Assembly: GCA_947630925.1 (NCBI GenBank)
Contig: CANRJM010000005.1
Location: forward strand, 1 to 64,000
Length of the DNA: 64,000 nt
Direction of reading: 5' to 3'
From: an uncultured Lachnospiraceae bacterium
GTDB taxonomy: Bacteria > Bacillota > Clostridia > Lachnospirales > Lachnospiraceae
Shown here in pieces: positions 25,571 through 34,019 of this stretch. A program made the position numbers and the translations under genes. The notes under the pieces are model-generated. The model saw nothing but the letters and a program-made list of their open reading frames with translations, did no database searches and was not told the origin of the DNA. Positions within the stretch are counted from its first letter, which is position 1, and every line of letters begins with the position of its first letter.

Positions 25571-27142
25571 TTAAATTTCTTCATAAGTATCATAAAAGAT
25601 ATCTTCCCTGACCACATAGATATCATGGAAATCATCCTCTCGAACCACCAGATAATCTCCTGCAACTCCGCGGTAATATTTTGTATCATCCCACATGGTA
25701 AAGACCTTAACATTCTTTTTTAATTTTCTGGCATAAATCAATACCTCCCCTGTAGCCATACAGGTTTTCATATATTGCATTAACTGATACACATCTCCAT
25801 AGATATTATCCCGTACGGTAGGCGCGTATTCAATTTTCATATAAGGCTCTCCCTCTACCATTCGATAGGATTTTTCGAATGTTTCCCGACTGATGGGATA
25901 AACTTCTCCCTCAATCCCAATCATTAAATAGAGATCCTCATGTACTACCAGATTCACATCTCCTTCCAAAGTACGTACAAGAATCGGAGTCCCAATTTTG
26001 ATAAAATCAGATGCTACTACCATTCCAACAATAACGTTCTTTTTTCGATAACGCCGGAACTGGCTGATATCAATCTTGCAGGTTTGCGCGTATATAATAT
26101 CAAAGTCGAGATAATATTGTTTCGTCCTCTCATACAGCACATCTGCAAACTCCCGTTCTCCATACCTCTCCTGATAGAGTTTCCCTGCGATAAAACCGCC
26201 TGCTTTAGTAGGGTGTCCTCCGCCATTTCCCAGACCTTCACAGAGGTATTCTGCCAATTCATTTGCCTTTGTTTCACGGACACAACTGCGAATGGACAGC
26301 TTATATCCACTCGGATTAGGATTAAATACCACACAGGTATCAATCTCCTGCACCTGAATGGCAAAATCGCTGATGATCCCCAGGATATTAGGATCGCATT
26401 CTTCGGAAGTAATAATGGAAAATTTATATTCTTCACAGTAACGCTGTTTCGTCAGCGCAACGCTTGCTATATTCATCTCCTCCAGAGAAAGATTCGTATT
26501 CATCAGTTGAAAGAGCAGGACTTCATCTTTTTGCAGAGAATCCTTCATATCTCTGTCCAGAGGATGAAACATTTCCTGAAACTGGTTGGTATCGCTGTAC
26601 AAGCCGTAATATAATGCAGTAGATAATTTGAGATTCTGATTGACCGGATATTCTCTGGAATTTAATAAATCCCAGACTACCGTAGCGCAGCTTCCCAAAT
26701 TACTCCGGATATAATGATATTCATTCTGTACCATCCCATATTGATGATGATCAATAATCGCAACCCTCTCTGCCGGAAATTTCGTAACATTGCCGGAGCC
26801 ATACTGACAGTCTACCGTTAAAAGCATATCGCATTCCGGCAGTTCCCGAACGTATTCCAACGGTATCTCTAATTCCCTGAGCATCAACAGCAGGTTTGGC
26901 TTGGTAATACGGTTCTTTCCGCTATAAATCAGACGGGGTTTTATTCCCCTGTCCAAAAAGTAGCAGTATAAGGCATACCCTGACGCTAAAGCGTCCGCAT
27001 CCGGATTGTCATGGCATTGAATACAAATCATCCGGCAATGATCAAATTTCCGGAGAAACTGTTTCTTCTGTAGATAAATATCATTCATTTTCTCATGATC
27101 TCCATCATCAATCTCCAATACAATGCGGTACTCGTCTTTCAT
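25571..27142 (-). CDS. DHH-DHHA1 phosphoesterase with tandem PGDYG-like C-terminal domains
   Basis: 523 aa. The DHH domain has motif I HDNPDADAL (44-52), the Asp of VDCQ (111) and DHH (131-133); the DHHA1 domain has GNGGGHPTKAGG (305-316). This family cleaves nanoRNA, pApA, pAp or cyclic dinucleotides using Mn2+. About 150 further residues follow. Segments 385-427 (IGIEGEVYPISRETFEKSYR) and 467-520 (GVAGDYLVV...REDIFYDTYE) resemble two copies of a small PGDYG-type domain, an arrangement I do not recognise. Start 27142 has GGAG nine bases upstream; 27157 lacks one. The gap to the upstream LRR gene is 38 bases. Confidence 0.8.
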   Translation of the reverse strand: MKDEYRIVLEIDDGDHEKMNDIYLQKKQFLRKFDHCRMICIQCHDNPDADALASGYALYCYFLDRGIKPRLIYSGKNRITKPNLLLMLRELEIPLEYVRELPECDMLLTVDCQYGSGNVTKFPAERVAIIDHHQYGMVQNEYHYIRSNLGSCATVVWDLLNSREYPVNQNLKLSTALYYGLYSDTNQFQEMFHPLDRDMKDSLQKDEVLLFQLMNTNLSLEEMNIASVALTKQRYCEEYKFSIITSEECDPNILGIISDFAIQVQEIDTCVVFNPNPSGYKLSIRSCVRETKANELAEYLCEGLGNGGGHPTKAGGFIAGKLYQERYGEREFADVLYERTKQYYLDFDIIYAQTCKIDISQFRRYRKKNVIVGMVVASDFIKIGTPILVRTLEGDVNLVVHEDLYLMIGIEGEVYPISRETFEKSYRMVEGEPYMKIEYAPTVRDNIYGDVYQLMQYMKTCMATGEVLIYARKLKKNVKVFTMWDDTKYYRGVAGDYLVVREDDFHDIYVVREDIFYDTYEEI

Positions 27143-27180
27143 CGATTCTTTCTCCATTCCAGTGCATTCCGCAGACCTAT

Positions 27181-28818
27181 CTATACCTTAGCAACAACTA
27201 CCTTCTTCCCCTGTCCCTTATTCTTAAACAGGACGCGGTACTTCTTCAAACGGATACCGGGAACGGAAATCTTACAGTGGTTAATTCCTGACAAAGCTCG
27301 ATTGCCCACTTTTTTCAACTTCAGGGACTTCACAAGGATAGAGGCCAGTTTCTTGCAGTTTTTAAAGGTAGAATTGCCAATCTTTGTCACCTGGATATTG
27401 ATAATGACAGAACGTAGATTGATACAATTCTCCAACGCATTGGCGCCAATCGATACCTTGTTCTTCTGTAATCCCCCGAACATTATATTTCCACCCTTTA
27501 TTTTTTTAGACGATTTGCCCAATTTAAACTTCTTAAGCTTTTTACAGTTCTTAAACGCCTTCGCTCCCACAGATTTCACTGTTGCCGGAAGAGAAACGCT
27601 TCCTAAACTAGTACAGCCTGAAAAAGATTCTGCCTCCAGCGTCTGTATCTTCTTTGAAAAAGATACTTTTTTCAATTTCTTACAGTTTTTAAAGGCACCT
27701 TTTCCAATCTTCTTTACATTTTTCCCAAGGGAAACCTGCTGTACGGAAGAACCGCGGAATGCTCCCGCAGAAAGTTCTGTTACAGGATAATTCTTCCCAT
27801 TCATTTTTACGGAATCCGGTACCGTTACTTTCTTCTCTGCCTTTTTGCTCCCTGCATATGCAACAGAACCAGAACCGGTACTCTCATAGGTAACATCTCC
27901 TATCGTAATCTTCTGGCCCGCCTGAGCCATGGAAATCGCATCATCCGTCCCTGCCGTATCCCTCGGCGTTCCCGATTCATTTGGTTTCTGCGTTGCCTTT
28001 GGAGCATCTGTCGCAGGCGCCGGTGTTTCCGTTGCCTTTGGAGCATCTGTTACAGGCGCCGGTGTTTCCGTTGCCTTCGGAGCGTCTGTTACAGGCGCCG
28101 GTGTTTCCGTTGCTTTCGGAGCGCCTGTTGCAGGCGCCGGTATTCCTGTTGCTTCCGGCGCTTTCGTTGCTCCCTCGTCTGCTGCAATCGAATACAAGGC
28201 ATATAAGCCAGACTTCAATACACATCCAGAACAAATCTCATCTTTATAACCGATACGATATATTCCCTCTGGTAGTCCATATAAAGTATCTATGCCATCA
28301 GTAGACAGAAAACCAGAATCTGTAGTTTCTCCCCGGTAACAGCTCAATTCGGATGTAATTCCACTGATTATGCCATCATAATAACCGCTGTGGGACACAT
28401 TTGTTGCCGATACCCCGGAAATCAAATCGACTTCCAACGAAGCATCTTTTACTACAAATACACGGGACTTATACGGCCAAAAATAGCTCCTGTCGTTTCC
28501 ATAGGCATATACCATATATTCGCCGTCTTCCCCGGAAGACAATGTGTAAGTAGGATTATTCGTAGGAATAGTAAGCAGATCCCAGCCGCCATTCTTATTC
28601 TTTTTCTCCCAGATATATTTGATCTTATCGCGATCCTCACTCTCTGGAAGTTTTTGCGTATTCACAGTCAAAACGACCGCTCCGTCATCAATCTTTCCCT
28701 CAACCAGAAGAAGTTCCTCTTCTTCTGCCGCCTGAGCAACAGTAATGTCCGGACACGCCCCTACGATAAGGGCGGTACAGATTAACATCGCCATTTTTTT
28801 ACGCAGATATCCCAACAT
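27181..28818 (-). CDS. Secreted BspA-type leucine-rich-repeat protein
   Basis: 545 aa. A signal peptide (basic MLGYLRKK, a hydrophobic core, cleavage near VAQAA at about 31) suggests export. Residues about 40-200 form a beta-rich region, 215-280 is a Pro/Thr/Ala linker of near-identical 13-residue units (APKATETPAPVTD), and about 310-530 contains BspA-like leucine-rich repeats (GAFKNCKKLKKV, SFSGCTSLGSVSLP, ALENCINLRSV). There is no LPXTG motif or obvious membrane anchor; the basic C-terminus may bind the wall. BspA-type repeats commonly mediate surface interactions. GAGGAGG precedes the ATG, and it is the first gene after the promoter at 28918-28946. Confidence 0.85.
   Translation of the reverse strand: MLGYLRKKMAMLICTALIVGACPDITVAQAAEEEELLLVEGKIDDGAVVLTVNTQKLPESEDRDKIKYIWEKKNKNGGWDLLTIPTNNPTYTLSSGEDGEYMVYAYGNDRSYFWPYKSRVFVVKDASLEVDLISGVSATNVSHSGYYDGIISGITSELSCYRGETTDSGFLSTDGIDTLYGLPEGIYRIGYKDEICSGCVLKSGLYALYSIAADEGATKAPEATGIPAPATGAPKATETPAPVTDAPKATETPAPVTDAPKATETPAPATDAPKATQKPNESGTPRDTAGTDDAISMAQAGQKITIGDVTYESTGSGSVAYAGSKKAEKKVTVPDSVKMNGKNYPVTELSAGAFRGSSVQQVSLGKNVKKIGKGAFKNCKKLKKVSFSKKIQTLEAESFSGCTSLGSVSLPATVKSVGAKAFKNCKKLKKFKLGKSSKKIKGGNIMFGGLQKNKVSIGANALENCINLRSVIINIQVTKIGNSTFKNCKKLASILVKSLKLKKVGNRALSGINHCKISVPGIRLKKYRVLFKNKGQGKKVVVAKV
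27992..28147 (-). repeat. Four tandem 39 bp coding repeats in the LRR protein linker
   Basis: Units start at 27992, 28031, 28070 and 28109, each 39 bases (13 codons), with few differences; a degenerate fifth follows. They encode the Pro/Thr/Ala linker. The in-frame unit length makes copy-number change tolerable. Confidence 0.9.
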
Positions 28819-28917
28819 TATTTTCCTTCCTCCTCTTTTCTTATTAAACTTTTCGCATTGCTATCTATCAAAATAAAGAACAAAGCGTTCTAAAATCTCA
28901 ATGCATAAATCACACTC

Positions 28918-28946
28918 ATTATACCATTATAGGAAAAAATTAGCAA
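28918..28946 (-). promoter_or_regulatory. Promoter of the LRR-DHH-TIR run
   Basis: On the minus strand TTGCTA (28941-28946), a 17 base spacer and a perfect TATAAT (28918-28923). The leader to the LRR start codon is about 90 bases. The other 200 or so bases of this intergenic gap (28819-29084) also serve the divergent hisK gene, for which no clear promoter was found. Confidence 0.65.
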
Positions 28947-29084
28947 GTTGCGTTATAGCCATTTTATATGATATATGATATAATAATTTTTCATAGGCTG
29001 TTTTTCACGGTCTGAAAGGAAAAGGGAAACCGTTAACTTTGCGGCATTTTTCGAATGCCATTTTGATAGAAAGGGAAAATAAGA

Positions 29085-29927
29085 ATGATCCGGTCTGATG
29101 CTCACATCCACACCAATTTTTCTTCAGACAGCGACACGCCCATGGAAGCAATGGTACAGCGCGCCATTGCGCTTGGTCTGTCTTCCATCTGCTTTACTGA
29201 CCATATTGACTATGCGTTTCCTGCTGAAACATATGGAATAGACTTTTTATTTTCCGTAGAAGATTATTGCGCCGCTATCCAAAAACTGTCTGTTGATTAT
29301 CCGGAGATTGCGATACATACCGGTATTGAGCTTGGGCTAAAACCGGATATCCTTTCGCCCGCCCTTTCTCTTGCCGCTTCCCATTCATTTGATTTTATTA
29401 TCGGTTCCACTCATCTGGTAGATAATATCGATCCGTACTATCCGGATTATTGGGAAAGTTATGGAGAAGAACAGGGAATCAAACGCTATTATGAAATAAC
29501 CTACGAGAATCTATGCCAGGGATTTGATTTTGACGTCTATGGCCATTTTGATTATATCCTCCGCTACTGTCCTTCTGTCAAACAGGCATGCGCTTCAAAC
29601 CATATCGCCGAATCTTTCTATCGGAACAGCTTGAAAAAAAACAGGGATATCATACATGAAATTCTTATCAAATTAATTTCACTGGGAAAAGGGATAGAAA
29701 TTAACACCGGCGGCTTCAAGGCAAAACTGGGACATCCAAATCCCCATGAACAGATTATAGCAGATTACCGCGACCTGGGCGGAGAACTGTTAACGATTGG
29801 ATCTGATGCGCACGAAACAAAATATCTTGCTTATGCTTTTGAAAAAATTCCCGCCATTTTAAAAAAATGCGGTTTTTCTTCCTATACGGAATATAAAAAC
29901 CGCAAACCAATCCAAAGGCCGATATAA
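29085..29927 (+). CDS. hisK: Histidinol-phosphatase, PHP family (HisK type)
   Basis: 280 aa. It dephosphorylates histidinol phosphate in histidine synthesis. PHP-domain metal ligands are visible: DAHIHTNFSSDSD (5-17), TDHID, GIELG, GSTH, GHFDY and GSDAH near residue 243. The hisB of this window is the dehydratase alone (202 aa), so a separate phosphatase is needed and this gene, 14 kb away, is a good candidate. AGAAAGGG precedes the ATG. It is convergent with the cysteine desulfurase. Confidence 0.9.
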   Translation: MIRSDAHIHTNFSSDSDTPMEAMVQRAIALGLSSICFTDHIDYAFPAETYGIDFLFSVEDYCAAIQKLSVDYPEIAIHTGIELGLKPDILSPALSLAASHSFDFIIGSTHLVDNIDPYYPDYWESYGEEQGIKRYYEITYENLCQGFDFDVYGHFDYILRYCPSVKQACASNHIAESFYRNSLKKNRDIIHEILIKLISLGKGIEINTGGFKAKLGHPNPHEQIIADYRDLGGELLTIGSDAHETKYLAYAFEKIPAILKKCGFSSYTEYKNRKPIQRPI

Positions 29928-29935
29928 ACTGACTT

Positions 29936-31111
29936 CTATGTGCTTTGTATGTCACGCAGGCTTTGGTACTCATCTGAAAATTCCCGCAGTTGTTCTACCA
30001 GAACCACAAGACGCTGTACAAAAAATTCCATTTCTTCCATTGTATTTTCGGCTCCGAGCGAAATCCGGATGGTCCCTCTTGCCAGCTCTTCCGGCAGTCC
30101 AATTCCCTGCAGCACATGGGAAATACCAGGATTGGAAGAAGAACATGCGGAACCGGCAGATACGCAGATTCCCTCCATATCCAGCAAAATAATCAGTGAT
30201 TCTGCTTCCAGAAAACGAAAACTGATATTTACATTATTCTCCAAACGATTTGTGATAGAACCGTTTACCTTGCAAAATGGAATCCGCCTCTCAATCTGCG
30301 ACATAAGATATTTCTGCATTTCTGAGACATGCCGGCGATTTTTTTCAAAATCCCTCATACCGATGGAAACCGCTTTTCCCAGACCAACAATGCCCGGAAC
30401 ATTTTCCGTTCCGGCTCTTTTTTTCTTCTCCTGACTGCCGCCGTGCTGAAAGGGAGCAATTGCAACGCCCTCCCGGATATATAAAAATCCAACGCCTTTT
30501 GGTCCCTGAAACTTATGCGCGCTCGCACTTAATAAATCAATATGCAATTTTTTTACGTCAATCGTTTCATGCAGATAAGCCTGCACGGCATCCGTATGAA
30601 ATAAGATATGATTTTGTTCCGCTAATCTACCAATCTGTTCCATCGGCATAATCGTTCCTATCTCGTTGTTGGCAAACATTATGCTGATTAATATGGTATC
30701 CGGACGAATCGCCTGTTTCAGCTTCTGAATGGAAATCTCTCCGGATTTTTCTACCGGAAGATACGTAACCAAAAAGCCTCTGTTCTCCAGATATTCACAG
30801 GTTTTTAAAATGGCATGGTGCTCCACGCAGGAAGTAATAATATGTTTTCCCTTGTTTCGCAAAGCCTCTGCCACGCCTATTAACGCCCAATTATCTGATT
30901 CTGTCCCGCCGCTTGTAAAATATATTTCTTCTGCTTCTGCATGGATGCTTTGCGCAATCGTCTGGCGAACGCAATGAATCATCGCCTTTGCATCCGCACC
31001 AAATTCATATGCTCCCGATGGATTTGCATACATTTCCCCAAAATATGGCCGCATCTCGTCAAGCACCTCCGGATGCACCGCCGTTGTCGCTGCATGATCA
31101 AGATATAGCAT
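29936..31111 (-). CDS. Cysteine desulfurase (NifS/IscS family)
   Basis: 391 aa. The PLP enzyme releases sulfur from cysteine for iron-sulfur clusters or tRNA thiolation. The PLP lysine lies in SASAHKFQGPKGVGF (about 200) and the persulfide cysteine in SAGSACSSSNPGISH (about 320). MYLDHAATT-like N-terminus and FTSGGTESDN are typical. No iscU, thiI or sufU partner lies next to it; in clostridia such solitary paralogs often serve tRNA thiolation. AAAGGAG precedes the ATG. Confidence 0.93.
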   Translation of the reverse strand: MLYLDHAATTAVHPEVLDEMRPYFGEMYANPSGAYEFGADAKAMIHCVRQTIAQSIHAEAEEIYFTSGGTESDNWALIGVAEALRNKGKHIITSCVEHHAILKTCEYLENRGFLVTYLPVEKSGEISIQKLKQAIRPDTILISIMFANNEIGTIMPMEQIGRLAEQNHILFHTDAVQAYLHETIDVKKLHIDLLSASAHKFQGPKGVGFLYIREGVAIAPFQHGGSQEKKKRAGTENVPGIVGLGKAVSIGMRDFEKNRRHVSEMQKYLMSQIERRIPFCKVNGSITNRLENNVNISFRFLEAESLIILLDMEGICVSAGSACSSSNPGISHVLQGIGLPEELARGTIRISLGAENTMEEMEFFVQRLVVLVEQLREFSDEYQSLRDIQST

Positions 31112-31508
31112 ATGACTGTCTCCTTTCTTTGCTTCATTGTAATAGGCAATTGCGAAACGTTCCTATCGTCTATATCCATTGTGTGATCTGCACAAAACCA
31201 CCACAGGCACGCTTTCGCTATGTTTCGCCACGCAGCGGTACATAAAGCACCGCTGCCGCGCTGCTTAAGTACCGGCGGGCTCGCAATGCCTGTTTCTGGT
31301 TTTTGTACAGATTACACAATGAGGTATAACTATCTTGAATTGTTTCGCAATTACCTGCTTTATTGTAAACTGTCAGCCGCCATAAAATGCCATATTACAC
31401 TATATGAAAAAATATATTTTGCGTGATTATCCCAAACTTTTATACACATAACTTCCTTTCAAACGCATATGATTATGGTAATCAATCCTACGACCGGAGG
31501 CAGGGTAA
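31112..31508. other. 397 bp gene-free gap dominated by a palindromic element
   Basis: No convincing gene. The middle 211 bases form an imperfect inverted repeat (31145-31355). To the right lies AT-rich sequence with a weak plus-strand promoter candidate for the flippase: TTGCGT (31419-31424), 16 bases, TATACA (31441-31446). Confidence 0.6.
31145..31355. repeat. 211 bp imperfect inverted repeat, MITE-like or structured RNA
   Basis: The outer arms GGCAATTGCGAAAC (31145-31158) and GTTTCGCAATTACC (31342-31355) pair at 13 of 14 positions. A second paired block follows: ATTGTGTGATCTGCAC... on the left against ...GTACAGATTACACAAT on the right (to 31320), ending in ACAGGCA and TGCCTGT. The centre holds a perfect 8 bp stem GCAGCGGT/ACCGCTGC (31232-31256). 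It is GC-richer than its surroundings and encodes no transposase. Confidence 0.65.
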
Positions 31509-33062
31509 GTGCATAAAATTCAAAATAAACTGATTCAGGGAACTCTCCTGCTTACTATTGCCGGATTTACCACGCGGCTGATTGGCTTTTTATATCGTAT
31601 TTTTCTTACAGATATCTTAGGAACCAATTTACTTGGTATCTATCAGCTTGTATTTCCTGTCTACAGCATTTGCTTTACAATATATGGCGCCGGAATCCAG
31701 ACCGCTATTTCGCAACTGATTGCCTCCAATGTAGGTACTGACTCTGTAAAAGCCCGAAAGGATTTTTCCATTTTAAAATGCGGTCTTTTTGCCTCGCTTG
31801 TTCTGGCTCTCTCCCTGACTGCTGTGATTACTCTTTTTGCAGAACCGATTGCCGCCAGTTTACTGTTAGAGCCTTCCTGCGCTCCCTATTTAAAGATTCT
31901 GTGCCTGCTCTTTCCTTTCTGCGGTATATCTGCCTGTATCAACGGATACTTTTATGGAAAGGAAGATGCAAAGATCCCCGCTGTAACCCAGATCATAGAA
32001 CAGCTTTTTCGTGTATTCAGCGTCTGTCTGCTATGCTCGCTTCTGACAGCAGATCCAGAAACCGGATGCCGTCTTGCCGTATTTGGTCTGGTCATTGGAG
32101 AAGCTGCCTCCTGCTTCTACAATTGTTATCAGCTTTACCGCTCTATAAAGATCTGTCCCAAAAACAGAACAGAACAAAACCAGAAAAACCACATCAAAAA
32201 AACAGCCTCAACACTGCTCTTTTTAGCATTTACCCTAACCACAACAAAATTGGTTATCTCCGTGCTTCACAGTGCAGAAGCTGTTTTTATTCCTGCTGCT
32301 TTAAAAAAATTCGGCTGTTCTGCTTCAGACGCATTAAGTATTTATGGTATTTTATCCGGTATTGCCCTTCCGTTTATTATGTTCCCCTCTACCGTTACAA
32401 ACTCCTTTGCCGTTATGCTGCTGCCCGCGATTGCCCAGGCACAGGCGGCACATCGAAAAAAAGCCATCCAAAACTATGTTACCATTTCCTGTAAATATTG
32501 TTTACTAATCGGTTATCTTTTTACCTGCCTCTTTCTCATCTTTGGAAAAGAATTCGGATATTATATCTTTCAGAGCAAGGATGCCGGAATCTATATCTGC
32601 GTCCTCTCCTGGCTCTGCCCTTTCCTGTATCTCTCTACCACCTTTACCAGTATCATTAACGGACTGGGCAAAACACAATTTACCTTTTTGATCACAATTA
32701 TCAGCCTCATGATAAAAATATATTTCTTAATCGTCCTGGTTCCAAAATATGGAATACACAGTTATTTGATCGGTTCCCTGATCAGCCAGATTGCCATGAC
32801 TCTGTTGGAAGGCATTTTCTTACGTGATTACCTTTCCTTTGCCATGAATAAATTCTTCCTGATTCCCGGAATCAGTCTCATTCTGCTTGGATATGGCGGC
32901 AAAGCGGTCTATCAATGTCTTCCGGCTCCGGCTAACGGACTGCAGAACTGTCTCCTGCTCGGCGGAATCAGTCTGGTAATCTGCGGTTTATATACCATCG
33001 TTCTCTTCTTAAGCGGCTGTGTAGATAAAAATGACTGGAACAGAAAAAAAGAGGTATGCTGA
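31509..33062 (+). CDS. Polysaccharide/lipid flippase, SpoVB-like (MOP superfamily)
   Basis: 517 aa with about 12-14 hydrophobic segments. The N-terminus (LTIAGFTTRLIGFLYRIFLTDILG) and the YGKEDAKIPA loop match the SpoVB/MurJ-like MATE-type branch of the MOP superfamily, which flips lipid-linked glycans. SpoVB acts in spore cortex formation, but vegetative paralogs are common, so the role is open. The start is a GTG with GGAGG eight bases upstream. Confidence 0.85.
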   Translation: MHKIQNKLIQGTLLLTIAGFTTRLIGFLYRIFLTDILGTNLLGIYQLVFPVYSICFTIYGAGIQTAISQLIASNVGTDSVKARKDFSILKCGLFASLVLALSLTAVITLFAEPIAASLLLEPSCAPYLKILCLLFPFCGISACINGYFYGKEDAKIPAVTQIIEQLFRVFSVCLLCSLLTADPETGCRLAVFGLVIGEAASCFYNCYQLYRSIKICPKNRTEQNQKNHIKKTASTLLFLAFTLTTTKLVISVLHSAEAVFIPAALKKFGCSASDALSIYGILSGIALPFIMFPSTVTNSFAVMLLPAIAQAQAAHRKKAIQNYVTISCKYCLLIGYLFTCLFLIFGKEFGYYIFQSKDAGIYICVLSWLCPFLYLSTTFTSIINGLGKTQFTFLITIISLMIKIYFLIVLVPKYGIHSYLIGSLISQIAMTLLEGIFLRDYLSFAMNKFFLIPGISLILLGYGGKAVYQCLPAPANGLQNCLLLGGISLVICGLYTIVLFLSGCVDKNDWNRKKEVC

Positions 33063-33096
33063 CATTATAACGTTGTCTTACGGAAAGTTAATCTAT

Positions 33097-34005
33097 CTAT
33101 TCCCACTCATACGGCGTATTCTGATACACATAATAGTTTACCCAGTTAGAATAGAGCGCATTGGATGCTCCTCTCCAACGGAGCAGAGGCCGGGTACTGC
33201 TGTCATCATCTGTATAATAATTTAACGGCAGTTCAACGGAAATATTTTTTTCCATATCGCGCTTATACTCATGATCCAAAGTCATCCTGTCATATTCCAA
33301 ATGCCCCAATACAAAAATCTGCTTTCCGTCCCTTGATACTATGATACATTCGCCTGCCTCTTTTGAATCTGCCAGTACCACCAGGTTGTCGCATGCTGCG
33401 ATCTCCTCATGATCCATCTGCGTATACCGGGAATGCGGCGCCAAAAAAACGTCGTCAAATCCCCGCAGTAACGGCTCTTTCCTATGATGCACCTGAAATT
33501 CATAAACACCAAACAACTTTTTATCCAAGGCATATTTATGAATGCCGTAATGATAATACAAACCGGCCTGCGCCCCCCAACAGATATGAAACGTACTGGT
33601 TACGTTTGTTTTTGACCATTCCATGATCTGTGTTAATTCCTCCCAGTACTGTACTTCTTCAAATTCCATCTGCTCAACCGGCGCGCCCGTTATGATCAGA
33701 CCATCAAATTTCCGCTGTCTGATTTCATCAAAGGTTTTATAGAATTCATTCAAATGGCTGGCAGGTGTATTTTTCCCGATATAGGATGCCGTTGTCAGAA
33801 ACGTAATCTCTATCTGGAGCGGCGTATTAGAAAGGCTTCGAAGCAGTTGTACCTCGGTATCTTCCTTTAACGGCATGAGATTTAAAATGGCAATATACAG
33901 CGGACGGATGTCCTGTGTCGCCGCTCTTGTCTCATCCATCATAAAAATATTTTCTTTTTCCATAATTTTTTTAGCCGGAAGACTACTCTTTACTTTAATT
34001 GGCAT
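33097..34005 (-). CDS. metA: Homoserine O-acetyltransferase (MetA family)
   Basis: 302 aa. It acylates homoserine in methionine synthesis. The catalytic Cys142 is in [10 protein letters not shown] and the His-Glu pair in LGHLEYDR. Residue 111 is Glu (GAPVEQM); in characterised MetA proteins Glu111 favours acetyl-CoA and Gly111 favours succinyl-CoA, so the acetyl form is inferred. GGGAG precedes the ATG. It follows ligA by 14 bases. No SAM riboswitch or T-box is seen upstream. Confidence 0.94.
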   Translation of the reverse strand: MPIKVKSSLPAKKIMEKENIFMMDETRAATQDIRPLYIAILNLMPLKEDTEVQLLRSLSNTPLQIEITFLTTASYIGKNTPASHLNEFYKTFDEIRQRKFDGLIITGAPVEQMEFEEVQYWEELTQIMEWSKTNVTSTFHICWGAQAGLYYHYGIHKYALDKKLFGVYEFQVHHRKEPLLRGFDDVFLAPHSRYTQMDHEEIAACDNLVVLADSKEAGECIIVSRDGKQIFVLGHLEYDRMTLDHEYKRDMEKNISVELPLNYYTDDDSSTRPLLRWRGASNALYSNWVNYYVYQNTPYEWE

Positions 34006-34019
34006 AAAACGACTCCCTT

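Noticed and set aside
27992-28147. CRISPR-like tandem repeats
   Set aside because: The 39 bp units are adjacent with no unique spacers and are in frame with the LRR protein, so they are a coding minisatellite.
27929-28304. Plus-strand frames over the Pro/Thr/Ala linker
   Set aside because: They are mirror frames of the repeat region and have no start signals.
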